Shown here: positions 43,519 through 52,400 of the stretch, piece by piece
Layout of the letters: each line of letters opens with the position of its first letter
Position numbering within the stretch: the stretch's first letter is position 1
Origin: Bog-473 sp963730395
Lineage (GTDB): Bacteria > Actinomycetota > Acidimicrobiia > Acidimicrobiales > RAAP-2
DNA: 64,000 nt
Direction: 5' to 3'
Assembly: GCA_963730395.1 (NCBI GenBank)
Contig: CAVSSK010000018.1
Coordinates: forward strand, 186,001-250,000
Position numbers and translations under genes: made by a program
The notes under the pieces: model-generated
The model's database searches: none
The model's input: only the letters and a program-made list of their open reading frames with translations
What the model was told of the DNA's origin: nothing

Positions 43519-44498
43519 CCCCGGCCCTCGCCGATCGGTAGTGCAGTGTCCTCCCGGTGCGGCGTCGTCGGTCGTGGACGACCGCCGAGAGCGGCGGCGA
43601 TGCGGCGCATGCCTTCTTGCCAGGGCACCTCGGTCCGGCCGAGCACCTCGTGCATGCGGGTCACGTCGGGCCAGAGCGGCCATGGGGCCTCTGCGTCGTA
43701 CCGCAGCCGCACCCGACGCCGGACCAGGTCTCCCAGGTAGGCGCAGTAGTCCTCGGCGCTCACGGTCTCGCTCCCGGCGAAGTTGACGACCACGGGCTCG
43801 TGGTCGGCCACCTCGAGCGCCCGAACGGCGAGCCGGACGTAGTCGTCCTCGAAGATCGGGTTGTAGTTGTTGGGCGCGTCGGGATGGAGCACGATCTCCT
43901 CGCCGGCCAGGATGCGCCGCAGCCGGGTGACCGGTGCTCCTCCCTCGGGCCCGTAGGTGGAGAAGATGCGGATGATGGTGAGAGGGGACCCACACTGGAC
44001 GGCGGCGTGGCGCACCACGGCCTCCCCCGCGATCTTCGAGAGGCTGTAGATGCCGAGGTGCACCCCCGGCGGGTCGTCCTCGGCGAGCGGGCGCCGACCC
44101 TGGTACGCGTAGGCGGACCCGCTCGAGCAGTACACGAACCTGGCCCCCGGGTTGGCGACCACGAGGCGACCCGACGCCTGGGCGTTGGTCTCGAAGACCT
44201 GCTGCCAGTCCGTCGGCCCTTCGCGTCCGAAGCGGGCCGCCGCGTGGAAGACATGGGTGATCCCCTCGGGGAGCTCACCGAGATCGAACGTCGCCACGTC
44301 ACCCACGATCGGTCGGATCCCCGCCTCGGTGAGGCGCTGCCGATCGCCGGCGCCGCGACAGCGCGCCAACCCGAAGACCTCGTGGCGGGCGGCGAGCGCC
44401 CGGGCGAGAGGGAAGCCCACACGACCCGTCGCTCCCGTGACGAGCACCCGCCAAGCGCCTCGAGGATCCGTGGCCTCCGCGCCTTCGGCCTGCCCCAC
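43506..44498 (-). CDS. NAD-dependent epimerase/dehydratase (extended SDR)
   Basis: 330 aa from GTG 44498, which sits six bases after an ideal AAGGAGGT. Rossmann loop VLVTGATGRVGFPLA, then FVYCSSGSAYAYQG with the catalytic Ser, YSLSK as YxxxK, and RIFSTYGPEGG. The layout is that of nucleotide-sugar epimerases and related extended SDRs; EIVLHPDAPNNYNPIFEDDYVRL fits the substrate-binding half. The substrate is unknown. It follows, on the same strand and 60 bp downstream, the luciferase-like monooxygenase operon and may be its third gene. Confidence 0.88.
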   Translation of the reverse strand: MGQAEGAEATDPRGAWRVLVTGATGRVGFPLARALAARHEVFGLARCRGAGDRQRLTEAGIRPIVGDVATFDLGELPEGITHVFHAAARFGREGPTDWQQVFETNAQASGRLVVANPGARFVYCSSGSAYAYQGRRPLAEDDPPGVHLGIYSLSKIAGEAVVRHAAVQCGSPLTIIRIFSTYGPEGGAPVTRLRRILAGEEIVLHPDAPNNYNPIFEDDYVRLAVRALEVADHEPVVVNFAGSETVSAEDYCAYLGDLVRRRVRLRYDAEAPWPLWPDVTRMHEVLGRTEVPWQEGMRRIAAALGGRPRPTTPHREDTALPIGEGRGQSI

Positions 44499-44558
44499 CC
44501 CTGTACCTCCTTGACCGGACGAGACTATGACCTCTGACAACCCACGTCCGGCGGCGGC

Positions 44559-45923
44559 TCAGCCCCCGAGGATCCCGAGCCCCTCGTCTCTGAGCCCCTT
44601 GGCCCGTGCCTCGGCGAAGTTGTCCAGCCAGTCGCGCATCTCCTGGCTGCCCGTCTCGTCGGCCCATCGCCGGGGCAAGGCCGGGAACGAGTAGTCCGGG
44701 GCGAGCGGAGGAGGCGGCGGCTCGTGCGCCCGCCGCTCCATGGCGGCGTCGACGGCCGGGGCGAGACGGGCGGACTTGGCTCGGATCTGGGCCTCGTCGC
44801 GCTCCTTGAACGCCGGGAGCACCTCGCGGCCGAAGAGCTCCAGTGATTCACAGATGTGCTCGTGACGGTTCTTGCCGGCCTGCAACACGAAGATGACCTG
44901 GTCCACCCCCGCCTGCTCGAACCGCTCGAGGTACTCGCGCACCTGCCCGGGGGTCCCGGTCGCCCCCCGCAGGCCGGTGCGATCTCCGGCCGCCAGCTTG
45001 GCGCCGAGCCGCTCCTGTTGCAGGGCCGTCTCGATCTCCGGTGAATACCCCTGCGTGCCGCGGCGGTCGAGGTACTCGGTCCAGACGTCGGTCGAACCGG
45101 GACGATGCTCCCCGAAGACGTAGTAGTGCCCGAGCGAGTAGCCAAAGAAGTTGCCGCCCTCGAGGCCGCGATCGAGTGCCACCCGCTCGTCGGGGTGGCA
45201 CATCATCTGGGTGACGCAGGCGATGTTGGCGTTGACGGCCAGGCCGACGGGGACGCAGCGCTCGGTGAGCGTCTGCTCGTAGTCGGACACCCACTTGGTG
45301 GCTTCCTCGGGGTCGATGAAGGCGAAGGTCAGCGCGCCGATACCCTTCTCGGCCGCGAGGAGGATGGTGTCGCGCCGGGAGCAGGCCACCCACAGCGGAG
45401 GGTGTGGGCGTTGCATCGGCTTGGGGACGACGTTGCGAGGCGGCATTTGCACGAAGCGCCCGTCGACACCACTGAACGGGGTCTCGGTCATGCAGCGGAG
45501 GGCGACCTGGAGCCCCTCCAGCCAGGCCTCGCGTTTGGTCGCCGGGTCGACGAGAAATCCCCCGAGCTCGGCCTCGGAGCCCGACTCCCCCGAACCGAAC
45601 TCGACCCTGCCCCCGGAGATCAGGTCGAGGGTGGCGACCCGCTCCGCGGTGCGTGCCGGGTGGTTGTAGCCCGGCGCGGTCTGGATGATCCCGTGCCCGA
45701 GCCGGATGTCCCTCGTCCGTTGGCTGCACGCGGCGAGGAAGACCTCGGGGGCCGAGGAGTGGCTGTACTCCTCGAGGAAATGGTGCTCGACCTCCCAGAC
45801 GACGTCGAAGCCGAGTCGGTCGGCCAGCTCGACCTGCTCGAGCGCATCCTGCATCAGCTGGTACTCGCTGTCCTCCTGCCAGGGCCGGGGGAGCTGGTGC
45901 TCGTAGAAGATGCCGAACTTCAT
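44559..45923 (-). CDS. Luciferase-like (LLM-class) flavin-dependent monooxygenase
   Basis: 454 aa TIM-barrel protein of the bacterial-luciferase class. Seen: MKFGIFYEHQLPRPW, GFDVVWEVEHHFLEEYSHSSAPEVFLA, LGHGIIQTAPGYNHPARTAERVATLDLISGGRVEFGSGESGS, PPLWVACS and ATGTPGQVREYLERF. Family members use FMNH2 or F420H2 and oxidise aldehydes, alkanesulfonates or hydrocarbons. A longer than usual C-terminus (APDYSFPALPRRW) is present. Its ATG overlaps the stop of the upstream ferritin-like gene (ATGA), so the two are co-translated and probably act together. Confidence 0.9.
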   Translation of the reverse strand: MKFGIFYEHQLPRPWQEDSEYQLMQDALEQVELADRLGFDVVWEVEHHFLEEYSHSSAPEVFLAACSQRTRDIRLGHGIIQTAPGYNHPARTAERVATLDLISGGRVEFGSGESGSEAELGGFLVDPATKREAWLEGLQVALRCMTETPFSGVDGRFVQMPPRNVVPKPMQRPHPPLWVACSRRDTILLAAEKGIGALTFAFIDPEEATKWVSDYEQTLTERCVPVGLAVNANIACVTQMMCHPDERVALDRGLEGGNFFGYSLGHYYVFGEHRPGSTDVWTEYLDRRGTQGYSPEIETALQQERLGAKLAAGDRTGLRGATGTPGQVREYLERFEQAGVDQVIFVLQAGKNRHEHICESLELFGREVLPAFKERDEAQIRAKSARLAPAVDAAMERRAHEPPPPPLAPDYSFPALPRRWADETGSQEMRDWLDNFAEARAKGLRDEGLGILGG

Positions 45924-46954
45924 GCCGCACCGAGCGCGTGGAATTCGGCCAGGAGGTCTGCGCCGTTCCGGTGCTGGGCGCACCAGAACTCGACTTCCCC
46001 CAGGGCGGCCCGCCGGCCCTCGTCACGACCAGGCCCGAGGCTGTGGGCGAGCAGGGGTTCCCAGATCCGCCCGATCATGTCGCCACCGGGATGGCGGCGC
46101 CCGCCGTCGCCGATCCACGTGCGATCCCGCATTTCGGAGAGGGCGGTGCGCAGGTAGTCCACGTGCGGCGTCTCGTCGGCCCGGATGTAGGACACGAGGC
46201 GAGCGGCCTCGCCGTCGCCGGCGACGAGCCCGTCATCGGACATCCACGCTTCCGCCCAGGCAAACGTGTGGAACGCCGAGATCTCGATGAAGAGGACCCG
46301 CACCATGAGGCACACCATCATCTCGAGCTCGTGCGGGATGTCGTCGGGGAGCAGCCGAGCGGCGTCGGCGCCCGGACGACCCGGCCCGAAGCCCATCCGG
46401 GCCAGCATGGCCTCGACGTCGAGCTCCCCGCACGACCGGTCGAACGCGATGTCGCGTGCGGCGAACCACATGTCCCGGTGGCCCGCCTCTTCGTCCCATC
46501 CCGCCTCGTCGCGGCCGTGGGCCTCGAACAACCCCCCGCCGAGATGGTCGATCGCCGTCCCGCCCACGTCCTCGACGAAGTGCCGCTGAAGGTCTCGAGG
46601 CTTGAGGAGACGGATGTTCGCCCCGTATCCCTCGACCGTGCCGATCCTCGTCAGCGTCGCCATGAGCGGTTCCGGGACACCGGCGCGGATCAGGAAGCGC
46701 GCCTGCTCGACGTTCGGGAACGAGCGCTCCCATCGCTCCGTCGGTACGTGGATCAACTCGCTCGAGAAACGCTCGCAGTTCTGCGCCCCCCAGGCTTCGA
46801 TCGCCGGGACCCGGAATCTCGTCCGGGGCGAGACGTAGCTGCCGTCGTCGTCGAAGCCGCCATGGCAGTGCACGCCGCCGGCGACCAGCGGTTCGGCCAC
46901 GCCGACGTCCGCCAGGAGCTCGTCCTCCGTGAACCGCACCTGCGCCGTGCCCAT
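45920..46954 (-). CDS. Unknown protein with ferritin-like diiron candidate motifs
   Basis: 344 aa, no named family recognised. ATG 46954 follows GGGAGG. The second half is helical and rich in Glu/His pairs in ferritin-like spacing: FEAH at 143-146, EEAGH at 155-159, Glu224 in FIEISAFH, and ETPH at 261-264. That is two carboxylate and ExxH pairs, as in diiron oxygenases and ferritin-like proteins. The N-terminus has a VHCHGG block. It is the first gene of an operon with the luciferase-like monooxygenase (4-bp overlap) and diverges from a TetR regulator by 26 bp. A redox role is inferred from motifs and context only. Confidence 0.65.
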   Translation of the reverse strand: MGTAQVRFTEDELLADVGVAEPLVAGGVHCHGGFDDDGSYVSPRTRFRVPAIEAWGAQNCERFSSELIHVPTERWERSFPNVEQARFLIRAGVPEPLMATLTRIGTVEGYGANIRLLKPRDLQRHFVEDVGGTAIDHLGGGLFEAHGRDEAGWDEEAGHRDMWFAARDIAFDRSCGELDVEAMLARMGFGPGRPGADAARLLPDDIPHELEMMVCLMVRVLFIEISAFHTFAWAEAWMSDDGLVAGDGEAARLVSYIRADETPHVDYLRTALSEMRDRTWIGDGGRRHPGGDMIGRIWEPLLAHSLGPGRDEGRRAALGEVEFWCAQHRNGADLLAEFHALGAA

Positions 46955-46980
46955 CGCCCGTCCCTCCCAGTCACCCAACG

Positions 46981-47628
46981 GTGTTCACTTTTGAGTATAC
47001 ACTCACCGGTATACAGATCGAGAGCAAACAGCTTCCCCGCGCCGAGCGACGGGCCGCGATCCTCCACGGTGCCGCCCGTGCGTTCGCGTCGTCCGGGTTC
47101 GCCGACACCTCGATGGAGGACGTGGCCGCGTCGTGCGGGGTCACCAAGCTCATCGTGTACCGGCACTTCGGGTCGAAGGAAGAGCTCTACCGCGAGCTCC
47201 TCCAGCAGGTGTTCGATCGCCTCGGTGAGGAGCTCCGCAACGAGCTGGCGCAACCCACCCGGAGCGGGCTGGGTGCCCGGACGCTCCTGACGGTCGCCCG
47301 CGAGGACCCCGCGGCCTTCACTCTCCTCTGGCGCCATGCCGCCCGCGAGCCGCAATTCGCGGCCTACGCCGCGGAGCTCAGGTCCGTCTCGGTCGCCGTG
47401 GTGCGCGACCTGACCTCACTCGACACGGGTGACGAGCTGCTCGACGCCTGGCGCTCCGAGATCCTCTTCGACTGGCTGGTCGAGGCGACGCTCACCTGGC
47501 TGCAGCGGGGGGATGCCGCACGCGACGACGACTTCGTGCAGCAGACGTCGGCGGGCTTCCGGGCGCTGCGGACGGCCCTGACGACGGGTGCGGGAAGCCA
47601 GGGAACGGCGGCCGGTCACCGGGCCTGA
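46981..47628 (+). CDS. TetR/AcrR-family transcriptional regulator
   Basis: 215 aa. Helix-turn-helix ERRAAILHGAARAFASSGFADTSMEDVAASCGVTKLIVYRHFGSKEELYREL is textbook TetR. The C-terminal ligand domain (REDPAAFTLLWRHAAREPQFA) resembles fatty-acid- or drug-sensing members. The GTG start lies 26 bp from the start of the divergent ferritin-like gene, and GTATAC palindromes fall inside the first codons, so a later start cannot be excluded, although no in-frame alternative is obvious before the HTH. It most likely represses the divergent monooxygenase operon and itself. Confidence 0.9.
   Translation: MFTFEYTLTGIQIESKQLPRAERRAAILHGAARAFASSGFADTSMEDVAASCGVTKLIVYRHFGSKEELYRELLQQVFDRLGEELRNELAQPTRSGLGARTLLTVAREDPAAFTLLWRHAAREPQFAAYAAELRSVSVAVVRDLTSLDTGDELLDAWRSEILFDWLVEATLTWLQRGDAARDDDFVQQTSAGFRALRTALTTGAGSQGTAAGHRA
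46995..47014. promoter_or_regulatory. Paired GTATAC palindromes at the TetR gene start
   Basis: GTATAC at 46995-47000 and again at 47009-47014, 14 bp apart start to start and in an AT-rich stretch. Two such half-turn-spaced dyads between or just inside divergent genes are a typical TetR operator layout. The first also overlaps a TATACT hexamer on the minus strand that could be the -10 of the monooxygenase operon. Confidence 0.5.
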
Positions 47629-47636
47629 GCGGACGG

Positions 47637-48617
47637 TCAGCGGCGCCCGACGGCCGGCTCGCTCCGCCCGTCGAGGGCCGAGGCGGCGGCGCGGACGCAG
47701 TTGCGACCGGCGGACTTGGCCCGGAACAGGGCCTCGTCGGCCTGCTCGACGACCTCCATGAACGACAACGGGCTGCCGGGTGACCAGCTGGCAACGCCGC
47801 CGCTCAGGGTGACGAGGGGAGGGAGCGACGGCCGGGCACCATGAGGGATCACGGCCTCCAGGACGGTCTGACGAATGCGCTCGCCGGTTGCGATCAGCGA
47901 ATCGCCGGGGCGCAGGTCCGGCATCAGGAGCAGGAACTCCTCACCGCCGTAGCGGTAGGCGCACTCACCCGCACGCACCACGAAGTCGATGCAGGACGCG
48001 ACGTGCCGGAGGGTTTCGTCTCCGGCAACGTGACCGTAGTGGTCGTTGTAGAGCTTGAAGTGGTCGACGTCGAACAGGGCCACTCCGTAGGTCCGGCCGA
48101 CCCGCAGAGCACGCGCGTGCGTCCGGATGAGGTCCTCCTCCATGCGCCGGCGGTTGCCGAGACCGGTCAGCTGATCGGTCAGCGACTGCTCCAAGAGCTC
48201 GGTGTTGGCTCTCTCGAGCTCGGCCTGGGTCTGGGTCAGTGCGCCGTGCAGCTCCGTCACCCGTTGTGCTGCGATCAGGCGCGTCTGCACGGCGAACGAG
48301 TCGACGGGCTTGATCAGATAGTCGTCGGCACCGGCGCTCATGCCCTCGAGCACGTGCTCGGGATGGTCGAGCCCCGTGGTCAGCACGATGTACACGTAGC
48401 TGTCGCCGGTGCCCTCCCGCACGCGACGGCACAGTTCGGGGCCGTCGACTCCCGGCATCATCCAGTCGGTGAGCAGGACGTCGATCCCCCCCGACGTCAG
48501 CATGTCCCAGGCACTCGAGCCTTCCTCGGCCACGATGCACTCGTGGCCCAGCTTCGACACGATCGCCCGGAGCAGCAGGCGACTGGTGGGGTCGTCGTCG
48601 GCGATCAGGATCCGCAT
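47637..48617 (-). CDS. Response regulator with diguanylate cyclase (REC-GGDEF)
   Basis: 326 aa. Receiver domain: ILIADDDPTS, phospho-Asp in VLLTDWMMPGVDG, Thr in VLTTGLD and Lys in LIKPVD. A short coiled linker (LTQTQAELERANTELLEQ) leads to an intact GGDEF domain (DQLTGLGNRRRMEED, FDVDHFKLYNDHYGH, YRYGGEEFLLL), so it should make cyclic di-GMP when phosphorylated. The inhibitory I-site RxxD reads RAGE, so product feedback may be altered. ATG 48617 lies one base after the Hpt gene stop. It is the output of the kinase-Hpt relay encoded upstream. Confidence 0.93.
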   Translation of the reverse strand: MRILIADDDPTSRLLLRAIVSKLGHECIVAEEGSSAWDMLTSGGIDVLLTDWMMPGVDGPELCRRVREGTGDSYVYIVLTTGLDHPEHVLEGMSAGADDYLIKPVDSFAVQTRLIAAQRVTELHGALTQTQAELERANTELLEQSLTDQLTGLGNRRRMEEDLIRTHARALRVGRTYGVALFDVDHFKLYNDHYGHVAGDETLRHVASCIDFVVRAGECAYRYGGEEFLLLMPDLRPGDSLIATGERIRQTVLEAVIPHGARPSLPPLVTLSGGVASWSPGSPLSFMEVVEQADEALFRAKSAGRNCVRAAASALDGRSEPAVGRR

Positions 48618-48618
48618 C

Positions 48619-48989
48619 TCAGGCCCTCGGTGCGATGGCGGCCTGCAGGGCGGCCCGGGCACGGGCGAGCTCGGCCTCGAACTGCTCCGTCAGCTCTGCG
48701 GCACCTTCGAGCTGGCCGTGCCGCGCGCGACGTCTCGATATGCGGCACAGACGTCGACGAGTGCGGTGGCGCCGACGTTCGCGCTGGCGCCCTTGAGCGT
48801 GTGGGCGCCGCGCTCCACGGCATGGGCGTCGCCGTCGTCGAGTGCCCGGAGGAGCTCGACTCCGCCTTCCTCGCTCATGGCCAGGTACTCGTCGACGATC
48901 TCCTGCAGCGCGGCGCCTGCCCCGTCATCGAGGCTGAGCAGCAGCTCGATCTGGGAGCGGTCCAGCGCATCGCTCAAGACCTCGCTCAT
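48619..48989 (-). CDS. Histidine phosphotransfer (Hpt) protein, frame break near 48728
   Basis: About 123 aa after repair. Four-helix Hpt protein with the phospho-His motif AVERGAHTLKGASANVGA. In the open frame the end is unnatural. Adding one base in the CGCGCG run near 48728 gives DVARRHGQLEGAAELTEQFEAELARARAALQ and a stop at 48619, one base before the REC-GGDEF ATG. The ATG at 48989 overlaps the kinase stop (ATGA). It passes phosphoryl groups from the hybrid kinase to, most probably, the REC-GGDEF protein. Confidence 0.85.
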
Positions 48990-51900
48990 GACGCGCCCAC
49001 CTCCTCGGGCTCGTGTGCCGACCGGGCGACCCAGCGCTCGAGCACCGTCGGACACGACCTCCAGCCGCACGGGCTTGGTGATGAAGTCGTCCATCCCGGC
49101 CGCCATGCAGTGCTCCCGGTCACCCTCCATGGCCGCGGCGGTCATGGCGATGATCGGGATGTGCCCCTCCGACCCCTCGATCCGCCGGATGTCCTCGGTC
49201 GCCTCGTACCCGTCCATCTCCGGCATCTGGCAGTCCATCAGGATGGCGTCGTACGTGCCCGATCCGAAGGCGTCGACCGCCTCGACGCCGTTGTTGGCGA
49301 TGGTGAAGGTGTAGCCGAGGTTCTCGAGCACCTTCGAGCCGACGAGCTGGTTCACCTTGTTGTCCTCGACGAGCAGGATCGTGCCCGAGCTCCGCGACGG
49401 TTCGGAACGTTCCTTCGCGCAGCAGTGGCCGGGATCGATGCTCGCACCCGAATTGAGGCTGGTGATCAGGCAATCGAAGAGCTCCGACGAGCGGACCGGC
49501 TTCGTCAGGCTGGCGGCGAAGCCGGTGAGATGCGATTCGGCTGCCTCGAGACGGTGCCCGGACGAGCTCAGGAGGAAGAGCATGGTCTGTGCCGTGGCGG
49601 GATCCGCCTTCAAGGTGCGCGCCAGCTCGATCCCGTCCATGCCTGGCATGTTCAGGTCGACCACGCCGAGATCGAACGATCGGCCGTCCTGGGCCGCGGT
49701 CAGGGCGAGCTCCAGACGCCTGGTAGCCGTCGGCCGCTTCGACGGCCTCCACGCCCCACGAAAGCAACTGCTGGCGGAGGATCCTCCGGTTGGTCGCGTT
49801 GTCGTCCACGACCAGGGCCCGCTGGCCAGAGAGCGTCCGCGGATCCGCGCCCCTCTCGTCGGTCGCCACCTCGTCGCCGCGTCGCAGCGACAGCTCGAAC
49901 CAGAACGTCGATCCCTCGCCCGGAGCGCTGCGCAGGCCGAGCCGTCCCCCCATCAGCTCCACCAGCTGCCGGCTGATGGCCAGGCCGAGCCCCGTGCCAC
50001 CGAACCTCCGGGTGGTGGACGAGTCTGCCTGTGCGAAGGCGCTGAACAGCCGCTCCTGATCCTCCTCCGCGATCCCGATCCCCGTGTCGACTGACGTCGA
50101 AGTGCAGCGCCACGCGTTCGGAGTTCTGGTGGAGCACGCTGACCCGGATCACCACCTCACCCTCGGAGGTGAACTTCACCGCGTTGGCGCCGAAGTTGAG
50201 CAGGACCTGCCGGATCCTGGTGCCGTCACCGAGGAGAGCGGTCGGGACGTCGGGCTGGACGTCGACGAGGAGCTCGATGCCCTTGGCGTGCGCCGTGCTC
50301 GCCAGGATGCGCCCGACGTCGTCGATGACGCCGGGCACAATCGAGCGCGGACTCTTCGATCTCGAGCTTCCCGGCCTCGATCTTCGAGAAGTCGAGGATG
50401 TCGTTGATGATCACCAGCAGGCTCTCTGCCGACAGCTTGACCCCCGTGGCGAGCTCGAGCTGCTCGTCGTCGAGTTCGGTCTCGAGCAGGAGGTCGGTGA
50501 GGCCGATGACCCCGTTCATCGGTGTCCGGATCTCGTGGCTCATCGTGGAGACGAACTGCGACTTCGTCCTGGACGCCACCAGCGCCGCGTCCCGTGCCGC
50601 GACCAGGTCCTCGGCCGCCTGGCGGGCCTCGGTCACGTCGCCTCCGTTGAGCACGTACCCGTTCACGGACGGGTCGTCGAGGAGGTTGGCGGCCGTCCAG
50701 TCGCAGATGCGCCACTCCCCGTTCGCATGCCGCATGCGCACTTCGAAGTCGGCGGTGTCACGGTCATCGGTCAGCCCCATGAGGTGCTCAATGACCATTC
50801 GGGAATCGTCCGGATGCAGCAGCTCCGTGAACGGCCTGCCCTCGAGGTCGGTCGGCGCATAGCCGAGGACGCGTTCGGCCGACGGGGTGATGTAGGCGAT
50901 CCGGAGATCCGACTCGATCACCGTGATCAGGTCCCAGGTCTTGTCGATCAGCGACCGGAAGCGGGCCGTCTTCAGCGAGTGGGCCTCGCGGACGGTCAGC
51001 GTCAAGCGGACGGATGCCACGAGAAGGGTGATGGTGGCCAGTGCGATGGCGGGCCGGCCGACGTGCGCGAAGCTTGCCGCGACCAGGACCCCCATGCTGA
51101 TCGCCACACCGAACGCCGGCAGCGCGAAGCCGGCGACCCGGTCGAAGCCGTGGTTCTCCACCTTGGGCGGCAGGATCCACACCGCGATCGCCAACAGGGT
51201 CAACGAGATGGGCCAGGCCACGCCGTTGGCGACATAGCCGAACCTGCTCGTGGGCTGGAGGAGGTTGAACGTGTCGCCGATGGCGTTGGCACCGAGGGCG
51301 ATGCAGGCGATTGCGAAGAACGGGCCGGAACCCTCTCGGGAGCACCAGCAGGCCACCGACACAGAGTGCGAGCAGCAGCAGGTCGCCGAGGGGGTACGCC
51401 AATTGCGTCGCGGCGGCCAACGAACCGCCCCCGGTGACCCGGATCACCTCGGCCACCACGAAGGCGGCCGAGAGCGCGGCCACACCGAGGCCGGCGATCA
51501 ATCCGTCCAGCGATGTCACGAACAGCGAGCCGCGGTTGCCGCGCCGAATGAGCAGCGCGAAGCCCAGGAAGCACACGGGGAAGAACGCGACGTAGAAGAC
51601 GTCCGCCACCGACGGGATCGGTGGCGTGGCCCCGCCGAGCGACTCGGTGGTCAATGCGAAGTCGCCCAACGCCCACGAGATGCACGCCACACCCATGATG
51701 AGCGGGAACAGGCGGGCCACCGAGTTGCTGGATCGCCAGGAGCCCTCGAAGTAGCGGGCCAGGCAGATGTTGCCCATCGTCAATTCGAACATGGCCACGC
51801 CCCACCCGTCGACCGGGGTGTAGTACGAGCCGGTACTCCGCACGAGCAGAGAGATGAAGAGGGCGACGACCAACGCCACTGCGATCCCGAGTGTCCAACG

Positions 51901-52029
51901 GACCCGAGTCGGGACCCGGTGCGTGGCCGATTCGTCGAGCTGTCCGGCGACTGCGCCGAGCGCCTCGGTCGGCCCGACGGGCGACGCAGCCGACTGCGGG
52001 CCGCGTGCCAGAACTGTGGTTCCCCCCAT
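48986..52029 (-). CDS. Membrane hybrid histidine kinase (PAS-HisKA-HATPase-REC-REC), five frame breaks
   Basis: About 1012 aa after repair. N-terminal half has some eight membrane helices forming a membrane sensor. Then a PAS domain (FRSLIDKTWDLITVIESDLRIAYITPS), HisKA with phospho-His in MSHEIRTPMNGVIGLTDLLLE, HATPase with VLLNFGANAVKFT, DTGIGIAEED and GGTGLGLAISRQL, a degenerate-to-intact first receiver (LVVDDNATNRRIL; VVDLNMPGMDG) and a second receiver (ILLVEDNKVNQ; ILMDCQMPEMDGYEA; ITKPVRLE). Single surplus bases break the frame near 51330, 50341, 50092, 49722 and 49051. The path has no in-frame stops. The operon continues with Hpt and REC-GGDEF. Confidence 0.85.
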
Positions 52030-52118
52030 CTCCTACAAGACGGCAGATTGGCCCCCGGGGTTGAGCCTTTTTGCCGCCCGGTCGATGGCTCCGGGGCGGA
52101 GCCATACGATCAGCCGAT

Positions 52119-52364
52119 ATGCCGGATGACCAGGATCTCTTCACGTCGGGCGGCCAGGACCGACGCTCCAGGGCCCGGTCGCCGACCGGGTCTAAGGTGA
52201 CGCCCGAGTCCGTGTTCTACGTCCTGATATTCAGCCTGCTGGCCGTCGTCCTCGTGGTGAGCGCCGTGTCCACGATGACCCGGCGACGGCGCAATCTCGA
52301 GCGTGAAGAGGCTGCCAATGGGAGACGACCCGGACTGGCCCGACCAGCCCTGACTCGGCTCTGA
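52119..52364 (+). CDS. Possible small single-pass membrane protein, 81 aa
   Basis: Charged N-terminus (MPDDQDLFTSGGQDRRSRARS), one clear membrane helix (ESVFYVLIFSLLAVVLVVSAV) and a basic tail (TRRRRNLEREEAANGRR). No family recognised and no ribosome binding site before the ATG. It diverges from the hybrid kinase by 89 bp. The distinct TM segment argues for a real gene, but composition alone could also produce it. Confidence 0.45.
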   Translation: MPDDQDLFTSGGQDRRSRARSPTGSKVTPESVFYVLIFSLLAVVLVVSAVSTMTRRRRNLEREEAANGRRPGLARPALTRL

Positions 52365-52400
52365 CGAGCGGGGCCGACCCGCCGGGCCCGACCGGGCGAC

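Noticed and set aside
47841..49976. A 711-residue plus-strand open frame over the phosphorelay operon
   Set aside because: It is antisense to GGDEF, Hpt and kinase motifs, which are unmistakable on the minus strand.
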